Origin: Halichondria panicea
Lineage: Eukaryota; Porifera; Demospongiae; Suberitida; Halichondriidae
DNA: 64,000 nucleotides
Direction: 5' to 3'
Assembly: GCF_963675165.1 (NCBI RefSeq)
Contig: NC_087393.1
Span: forward strand, 3,229,502-3,293,501
The notes beneath the pieces are model-generated. The model was not told the origin of the DNA. It saw only the letters and a list, made by a program, of their open reading frames with translations, and ran no database searches. The position numbers and the translations under genes were made by a program. This document shows positions 56,913-64,000 of this stretch, in pieces (position 1 is the first letter of the stretch; each line of letters opens with the position of its first letter).

Positions 56913-59900
56913 ATGAAATGTCTGCATCTGCTACATGTGTGCCTGGTTGCAGTTGGACTGCTTGTTATGTGCAGCTCTGCTCAGGATAGGTAGGTAATGT
57001 GTAAAATAGAAGATTCTGCTAGTAACATGTAGGCAGTAGGTAGCTACTCACTATATAGGCTAGGCGTTCCAGATTTACTCTAACTCGTTTTGCAGGATGT
57101 GTACATCGACTGAAACGTTTTTAGAATCTTACAGTGAGCCTGAAGTATATTCTTACCGTTGCGGTTGGTGGAAGTGGCGTCGTTGTCATGCAACAAGGCG
57201 AGTATAAAATAATTGATGACAGTGCAATCTCCATGTAGAGCATAAGACATCATGCCTGACCAGATTATAGCTATATACAGTCTTATATGCAGTCTCTGTT
57301 TATACAGGTATATAACTAAGCATAGAACAGCGGAACGGCACATCCCACATTGCTGTAATGAATACACTGGTACTCATCCAAACTGCATTAGTAAGTCATT
57401 ATGTATAATTATTATACATACTGTATACCGGGTTTCAAATGCAAGACTCTTTTGCTTGCGAATTACGAGTTTTTGCAAGATCACAAACAAAATAATACTT
57501 GCAAAAGAGAGAGCATGCGTATCACCATGATGAACCCAACCATGGCTTGTACCCAATGTCATTCGCTACGCGTTTGAAACCTGATATGTATTTATTTACC
57601 ATGTTTACTAGAATGTTTTGCTAGTATCAAACATATGCGAACTTTGATCAATTTTCAACAATAAAATTGCAAAATCGAATTAGTACTTACTCAGTAAACA
57701 AGTTTGGCTACATGCTCTTCTGAAAAGGCTGCAATGGCATTCCAAGTAAGCAAAACTAGGCATAACCTGAGAACGAAGCGTTATTTTGCAAATCCACAAA
57801 TTAAAATCCATGACTAGAAGCCTACAGAAACTCTTACTTACACTTCATTGATCCTTGTGCAGCTGTAGCAGTCTACACACACACACACAAACAGATACAC
57901 ACACACACAAACACACTACCGTATACCTCGCTTGGGCGCATGCGCACCGGCATAATTATAAACACCAGAAGAATTGTACACAGTATAGAGTATAGTTACA
58001 TGTGTATATAGTGCTGTGCATGTCCTAGCAAATTAGTAGGGGACACAGTTCAAGTTCTCTAGCTCTAGTCTTGAGTCTAAGAAAAGAAAAGAAAATGTAA
58101 ATAAGAAAGAATCGTATAGAGTATAGTTACATGTATGTATAGTGCAGCGATGTGCATGTCCTAGCAAATTAGTGATATGTCCAACCAATATGTTACTTGG
58201 TCTGACAAATGGCCTAGCAATTTTGAAAAGTTATTTTGTACACTATTAAGTCACATTCAAGCTTTGTCCACACACTACTATTAATTGGTGCATGGTCGTC
58301 AACAGGCTTGCGTACAAGGCCATCACATGACATAATTATCTTAACATAATCTGCTACCACTGCATTCTTGAATATGAATACTTTTAAGCTGGCTTCAAAT
58401 TGACCATGCAAGAAAACGACTAAGTCAGTTAGATGAGATAAAATGCTACTGATAAAAAGAGGGGGTGGAAACAAGGCCAAATAAGGGACGCCTTTGTTAA
58501 CAGGAGCATATAAGTAGATGGAGTGTCATAGTATTGCGAAAGCAATATTGTCTACCATATTTTCACAGATTGCATTTTCAGTTCACTGTTTAGCTCACTA
58601 ACTGGTATTAAATCCTGCTCAAGTTGTGAGTTATTTATAACGTTTCTAATACTCGCAAGTGGTTTTAAAGAGATTCATTGCATTTTCCAATAATCTGCGG
58701 AGTAACAAACTTTTGCGATTTTACTCTCATTCGCAGAAATTAATACTCACGAAAATTGTCAAGGTAACTAATTTCCTTGTTTGTAATGTGCTCTGTACGT
58801 ACGCGGCTGATAACGCGGTTGATCTATTTAATGTTGGATTATGGCAATGTTTTGTACATGCAGGACGATATTATCATTTCCGCGTATAATAAGACGCTCC
58901 ATCTACTCATGTGCTCCTGGTATACTTTTGAGCATGCACAAAACCTCAACTTGACATTGACACTAGCCAGGCATCTAAACCTATTTAGGTTCTTAATCCC
59001 TAGGAACACGAATGATGAGTATCGTTACTTAGCTGGCTTGGATTCTTAGAGGTCATAGGTCAAATGACCTTTGGGTGGGGTTTCTCCTTAAGAGATTTCA
59101 CGTTCTTTCAGATAGGGTATATACAGTGGCTAAAATACACTACCTTCGTGAAGGTACCTTTTTCAGAATTAAGGGCGCGACAAGCAACTAGTCAATTTTA
59201 TAATTTACCGGATGAGGTACGACATGTGTGGTGCAATTCTAATTGCTAATTGACCATTATCACTCACTAGCCTGTCTCCACGCCCACTACGGCTCCTTAA
59301 TAATTGCTTACATGGTCAATGCTGTGTTTATTGGTAATCGAAATAGCTAATGGGTATGTGTAGTGTAGTAGACCGTTGCAGTTTCTTCAGAATCGTGCGT
59401 AGCAAAAGTTGTTTGCTTTCTACTAGTCTTCGTAGTTGGGTCTGAACTACTGTGCTATCAGCTGCAAGAGTGAATAAAAGCTACACTATGATAAGAAGCA
59501 GCAGCCATGGACTTTGAACTTACAGCGTCCCTTTTTAGTAGCAATCATGGTCGATCTTTTTGCATCATTCATTCCACATGCATTATTCACCAGTGAAAGC
59601 TGCGGCATCAGTTCCCACTATGCTTATTATAAGAGTATTCTTGGTAATCGAGACATAGTTATGGCCTTACTGACACCACTAGCCTTCCTGTACGTACGTG
59701 GTCAAATATTTGCTTCTCAGAACTTTTGTTACTAAGCAACTTATTATACTGCCAAATATCAATATTAGTAGCGGTAGGTATATATACGTATAGTGAATGT
59801 GTGGCTCAAAGCTCAAACCATTTAATTCCTACAGAAATACAGTGTCCTAGTCTACGATCTTCTGTAAATGGCAAAGTGGCTGTGAGCTCGCGTTACCTCA

Positions 59901-61199
59901 ATGGATTTGGTACATACAGCTGTGACTATGGATACAAGCTGGTCGGGTCATCATCAGTGAAGTGTAAACGTGATCAGACGTGGTCCGGAACGGCTCCATC
60001 TTGTCAACGTAAGTGGACCTATACAGTAGACTCTCCCCCCCCATGAGACAGTGCAGCTTGGCCGGAATAGCGAGGTTGCCACATTTCAGAAAATAGCCAC
60101 AGCTAAAAACGACCCTACCTCAAATCTAATCACTAATTTTGTGGTTCCGTGAACTTCTGTCTCGAGGATAATTAATCAGTGTAATTCAATTTTATCTGCC
60201 AAACCACACCCAAAACATCATTTTCAGGCGTAATAAATGTATAAAATTACCTAGTTTGAGGCAGCCAGAACTGGCCAGTTTACGGAATAAAGAGTGGCTG
60301 CATTTCTGGACGAGTTTTGTGCAATCCGTTCCAAACCAAATCGAGGTGCCCATACTTTCAGAGAGCCGGAACAGCGAGAGTCTATACTGTAGCAATATAA
60401 TCATTAATGTGTTGCGTGCAGTCATACGTAAGTAGACCTAATTACATGTAGCTGTATATATATATGTGTTGCAGTCACATGTCTAGCCTTGTCCCTACAC
60501 CCACTTCTGCTCCTATTGATGCTTGGTCGTCCAACAGACCTGTGTAGAAGCTTAGCCATCACATGACATGTCTTAACAATAATTATGTGGAAATAATAGA
60601 TGTAGCTTGCTACCGCTGAATTCGTGGAAACAGTCGCACTAGTTAATCGAATGGACAGTTGACTAAAATATTTATTTACTACAAAATTAATTTTACAGTA
60701 TGATTATATACATATTGATAAACCTTCTTAATTAACTATTATTAAATCCAGATAATTTTCTGGGAAATTTTAATAGCAGACACTTTTACATCTATAGCAA
60801 GGTAAACTCAGCAGCTGCCATTGAACATGAGTTCTGCTTTATAATGGCGCACACTGAAATTTGCCTTATTAGACACACTCTCCAATTATAAGCGCTCATA
60901 CCCACTTAATATGCGCCCACAGTACCTAATACTTTATATATCGTTATGCAGTTATAATAATTATATGTGTTCTGATTGGTATATAATCAAGACTCATAGT
61001 GAACTCCACTGACACCGTCCTACAGGAGTACGGTGTCCTAGTCTACGATCTCCTGGCAATGGCAACGTGGCTGTGAACAAGTACTACCTCGATGGAACTG
61101 GTACATACAGCTGTCACTATGGATTCAGGCTGGACGGGTCATCATCAGTGAGGTGTAAAAGTGATCAAACATGGTCCGGAACGGCTCCATCTTGTCAAC
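56913..61199 (+). CDS. Secreted EMI-like / sushi (CCP) domain protein, partial
   Basis: Exons: 56913-56989, 57096-57197, 57308-57390, 59835-60008, 61026-61199; phases 2, 2, 1, 1, 1 agree. Exon 1 gives a signal peptide (MKCLHLLHVCLVAVGLLVMC, cleavage near SSAQ). Exons 2-3 encode a Cys-rich module: SYRCGWWKWRRCHATRRY, then IPHCCNEYTGTHPNC, resembling an EMI domain. Exons 4 and 5 each encode one complete sushi/CCP domain with four Cys and a Trp (CPSLRS...TYSC..GY/FRL...VKC/VRC...TWSGTAPSC). The junction after exon 2 works only with a GC donor (CAACAAG|GCGAGT). Sushi proteins act in adhesion and complement-like recognition; no specific function can be assigned. It presumably continues to exons beyond the window; a third sushi exon is broken. 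The gene begins 361 bp after CNOT3 on the same strand. Confidence 0.72.
57688..57952. mobile_element. Nonautonomous element, family A, half copy
   Basis: Only the CA-tract half is present, ending ATACCTCGCTTGGGCGCATG and CACCGG. It is preceded at about 57605-57690 by half of a MITE C (TTTACTAGAATGTTTTGC...). Confidence 0.6.
57953..59834. other. Rest of EMI/sushi intron 3
   Basis: It holds a local duplication of ATAGAGTATAGTTACATGT (57980-58170), a fragment of the GTCAACAGGCTTGCG...AAGGCCATCACATGAC repeat shared with the downstream duplications (58300), and a degraded family A-like stretch (59360-59600). No supportable exon. Confidence 0.5.
60009..61025. repeat. Duplicated intron unit, copy 1, with repeat G
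   Basis: After sushi exon 4 come repeat G (60049-60388) and then the block TGGTCGTCCAACAGACCTGT. The same order follows sushi exon 5 (61231-61573, then 61785) and, in part, the broken exon (63185). Confidence 0.75.
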
Positions 61200-62854
61200 G
61201 TAAGTAGACCTATACAGTAGACTCTCCCCCCATGAGACAGTGCAGCTTGGCCGGAATAGCAAGGTGGCCGCATTTAAGAAATAGCCGCAGCTAAAAAACG
61301 ACTCTACCTCAAATCTAATCACTAATTTTGTACTTGAGGATAATTAATCAGTGTAATTCAATTTTATCTGCCAAACCATAACGTCATTTTCGGGCGTAAT
61401 AAACGTATAAAATTACCTAGTTTGGGGCAGCCAGAACTGGCCGGGTTTACGGAATAACGAGTGGCTGTATTTCTGAACGAGTTTTGTGCAGTAAACATCT
61501 AGCTAGCTAGCTAGCAATCCGTGCTAAACCAAATCGAGGTGGCCGTACTTTCAGAGAGCCGGAATAGCGAGATCTATACTGTAGCTATATAATGTGTTGC
61601 AGGGTGTCATACAGGATTTTGAAGTAGAGGGAAATAAGAAAAGTAACCAGAAAATGTTGCTAAAAAAGGTCAACTGTTATTTCAATACGTAAGTAGACCT
61701 GATATACATGTAGCTGTATATATAATATATGTGTTACAGTCACATGTCTAGCCTTGTCCCCACTCTTACTTCTAATGCTTGGTCGTCCAACAGACCTGCG
61801 TAGAAGCTTAGCCATCACATGACATGTCTTAATAAAAGCCTTCAATATGTGTGCATGTAGCTTGCTATCGCTAAATTCGTGAAAACAGTCGCACTAGTTA
61901 ATCGAATGGACAGTTGACTCAAGATTCACTACAAAATTAATTTTTCAATATAATTATGATAATTAAACTTTCTTAAGTAACTATTATTAAATCCAGACAA
62001 TTTTTCTTTATTATGCCTCGGTGCGCATGCGCAAGCGAGGTATACGGTAGTGTGTTTGTGTGTCTGTGTGTGTGTCTGTCTGTCTGTCTGTGTAGACTGC
62101 TACAGCTGCTCAAGGATGAATCAAGTGCAAGTAAGAGTTTCTATAGGCTTCTAGTCATGTTTACTTGGATTTTAATTCGTGGATTTGCAAAATAATGCTT
62201 TGTTCTCAAGTTATGCCTAGTTTTGCTTACTTGGAATGCCATTGCAGCCTTTTCAGAAGAGCACGTAGCCAAACTTGTTTACCGAGTGTTACTACTCTAC
62301 TTAGTAGTTAGCTCTGCACTAGAACGCTAGCTATTGGTAGCTGCAAGAGTGCGGAAGAGAGCTGCAAGGCTCTGTTGATGGCAGCCATTAACTTTAGACT
62401 TGAACTTTTGGCATCGATCGTTTTTACCAACAATCATGGTCGATCATTACCCACTCTTTGAGTTTGCATGCAGCAAAAGCAAAAATGTTCATCAGTATAA
62501 AAGCTATTAGTAGCTTCATGTTATGTAGCTTTGGCATCTCCACCGAGGCATCAGCACCTGTGGTGCTTTCATTCTAATATAGCAGACACTTTTTACATCT
62601 ATAGCAAGGTAAACTCAGCAGCTGCATAAAGAGCCATTGAGCACGAGTTCTGCATTTCATTGTTTTGTAAATGGCGCACACTTATTAAACGCACTCTCCA
62701 ATTATAAGCGCTCATATCCCACTTAATATGCGCCTACAGTACCCGTTTTTAATAGTAAAATAATTAGAAGGTAATAATACCGTTATGCAGTTATAATAAT
62801 CATACGTGTTCTGACTGGTATATAATCAAGAATTCCACTGACACCGTCCTACAG
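61200..62854. repeat. Duplicated intron unit, copy 2, with repeat G and a family A insertion
   Basis: Same layout as copy 1 plus the family A element at 62014-62571. Apart from that insertion the spacing (about 1270 bp) is close to that of copy 1 (1191 bp). Confidence 0.75.
62014..62571. mobile_element. Nonautonomous element, family A, inverted, 558 bp
   Basis: Starts TGCCTCGGTGCGCATGCGCA and ends CACCTGTGGTGCTTTCA. TTA lies on the left; the right side is TTC, so one base of the target duplication has changed. A (TG)n/(CTGT)n tract is at about 62049-62090. Confidence 0.8.
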
Positions 62855-63029
62855 GAATACGGTGTCCTAGTCTATGATCTCCTGGCAATGGGCAACGTAG
62901 CTGTGAACAAGTATTACCTCGATGGAATTGGTACATACAGCTGTCACTATGGATACAGGCTGGTCCGGTCATCATTAGTGAGGTGTAGAAGTGATCAGAC
63001 GTAGTCTGGAATGGCTCCATCTTGTCGAC
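62855..63029 (+). pseudogene. Decayed third sushi exon
   Basis: 175 nt against 174 in the two intact sushi exons, with good AG and GT borders. In the phase used by the other exons it has a TGA where they have CGA (at about 62875-62877), an extra G (GGCAATGGGCAAC), and TAG where they have TGG (63002). The extra exon length is out of step with the 1-1 phase, so inclusion would truncate the protein. Confidence 0.85.
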
Positions 63030-63920
63030 GTAAGTATACATTAGAATATTGTGATGTGTTGCATGCAGTCATACGTAAGTAGACCTGATAGCTGTATATG
63101 TGTGCAGTCAGAGGAGGATAGTCAGGGTCAAAAGATTTTTAGCCTTATCCCCACACCCACTCATGCTATATTGATATTGATGCTTGGTCGTCCAACAGGC
63201 CTGCATTGAAGGCCATCACGTAATAAATTATTCATAATTATGTGGATATAACAAGGTAGGGCTGGATACGTACTTTAAGCAGTTGCACTCGTCAATCGAA
63301 TGGACAGTGAACTCAAAGATTTATAACAGAGGAGGTTGGACAGTATTACGTGCACCTATACACACATGCCATTATAGCCTGGAATTCAATTAAACTTACC
63401 TCCAACTAAGTACATATAGTGCACGCAGTGCAGTGATGGCTGTTTTAGATCTACTCATCACACAAGAACCTATAATCATTTAAGCACATCATTCCTCGTT
63501 AATTTTACTTGGCTACAAATTTGTAATGGTTAAGTAATATTCAGTAAAAATGCAAGTGCAATACATCATGTGAGTTAGTTAAAGTTACTGAGTTTGTGTG
63601 GGTCCAACTGATGCATAAAAATGTTCAGTCAGAGCAACACCTTGCCCCAAGAATTTGCGAGGTGATAATTCCACAGGGTGTTTGTGAAACTGTGTTCTAA
63701 GTGTTTTCTTGCTCCGAGTGGTCAGAGTGATGTGTCCAGTAGACCCATCATTTCTCTTTGAGGGGGGGAAGCTAGGTTGGGTTCTTTTGCAGCAATTCTG
63801 AAATCCGTAAGATCACTGTCTACAAAAAAAGTGCATGTGTCACAGCCAGATCTACATGTATAGTCATATTTATATCTATTTTAACATAAGTAAAGGAACC
63901 CCCATCGTTGCATCCTCGGG
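63030..63920. other. Noncoding stretch right of the broken sushi exon
   Basis: It begins with the shared TGGTCGTCCAACAGGCCTGC block, then an AGAGGAGGTTGGACAG element end at 63330. No exon or repeat that I can defend follows up to the CNOT3-derived segment. Confidence 0.5.
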
Positions 63921-64000
63921 TTCTACCAGTGGGTCATCTAGGGTGTCAGTTAGTGTACCCTTAAAGTTGGCGATCACCCCTACGACAGGAAGACCCAATT
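63921..64000 (+). pseudogene. Copy of part of CNOT3 exon 11, cut by the window edge
   Basis: It matches 49318-49397 over 80 bases with five or so differences and no indel. In CNOT3 frame it stays open: [16 protein letters not shown] becomes [16 protein letters not shown]. Homology begins abruptly at TTCTACCAGTGGG, 50 bases inside the exon, not at a splice site. Confidence 0.8.

Noticed and set aside
59514-59735. Open frame beginning MNLQRPFLVAIMVD
   Set aside because: It lies in a degraded family A-like repeat in an intron and has no splice sites in phase with the sushi gene.

Overview
The window is animal nuclear DNA: AT-rich, with introns showing clean GT-AG (twice GC-AG) borders and dense small transposon debris. 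It holds orthologues of RNF213, CEP131/AZI1 and CNOT3, plus a secreted EMI/sushi protein. That gene set means a metazoan, with cilia or centrioles implied by CEP131. The recurrent ACATGTACATGTA words, the gene density and the early-diverging look of the proteins suggest a sponge or similar basal animal. This placement is an inference, not a proof. LAYOUT: (1) 904-34052, minus strand: 40 exons of an RNF213/mysterin-like AAA+ ATPase/E3 gene. The N-terminus lies at 34 kb and the model runs off the left edge after the first catalytic AAA module. Intron phase agrees at every one of the 39 junctions, giving 3307 codons in one open frame. Introns 1, 3 and 4 are long and packed with MITEs, foldback elements and a giant CA microsatellite. 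(2) 34053-38811: no host gene. It holds a PIF/Harbinger element with an intact transposase frame, nested in an older repeat, then a recent 653-bp tandem duplication and a strong 79-nt hairpin. (3) 38812-46625, minus: CEP131. (4) 46861-56552, plus: CNOT3, 22 exons, complete, 1021 codons, head-to-head with CEP131 across about 235 bp, so probably sharing a bidirectional promoter. (5) 56913-61199, plus: a secreted protein with signal peptide, EMI-like module and sushi/CCP exons. A third sushi exon (62855-63029) is a decayed copy, and the sushi exons sit in tandem segmental duplications. (6) The last 80 bases copy part of a CNOT3 exon. NOTABLE: the RNF213-like gene has an N-terminal phase 0-0 exon present in three diverged copies, apparently born from the 3' part of exon 1 at a still-visible latent splice acceptor. 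It also carries two UBA-like modules. Several mobile families can be sized precisely because paralogous empty sites lie in the same window. The four host genes have no shared pathway that the sequence shows: RNF213 acts in ubiquitin and lipid-droplet/antimicrobial defence, CEP131 at centriolar satellites and cilia, CNOT3 in mRNA deadenylation, and EMI/sushi proteins outside the cell.
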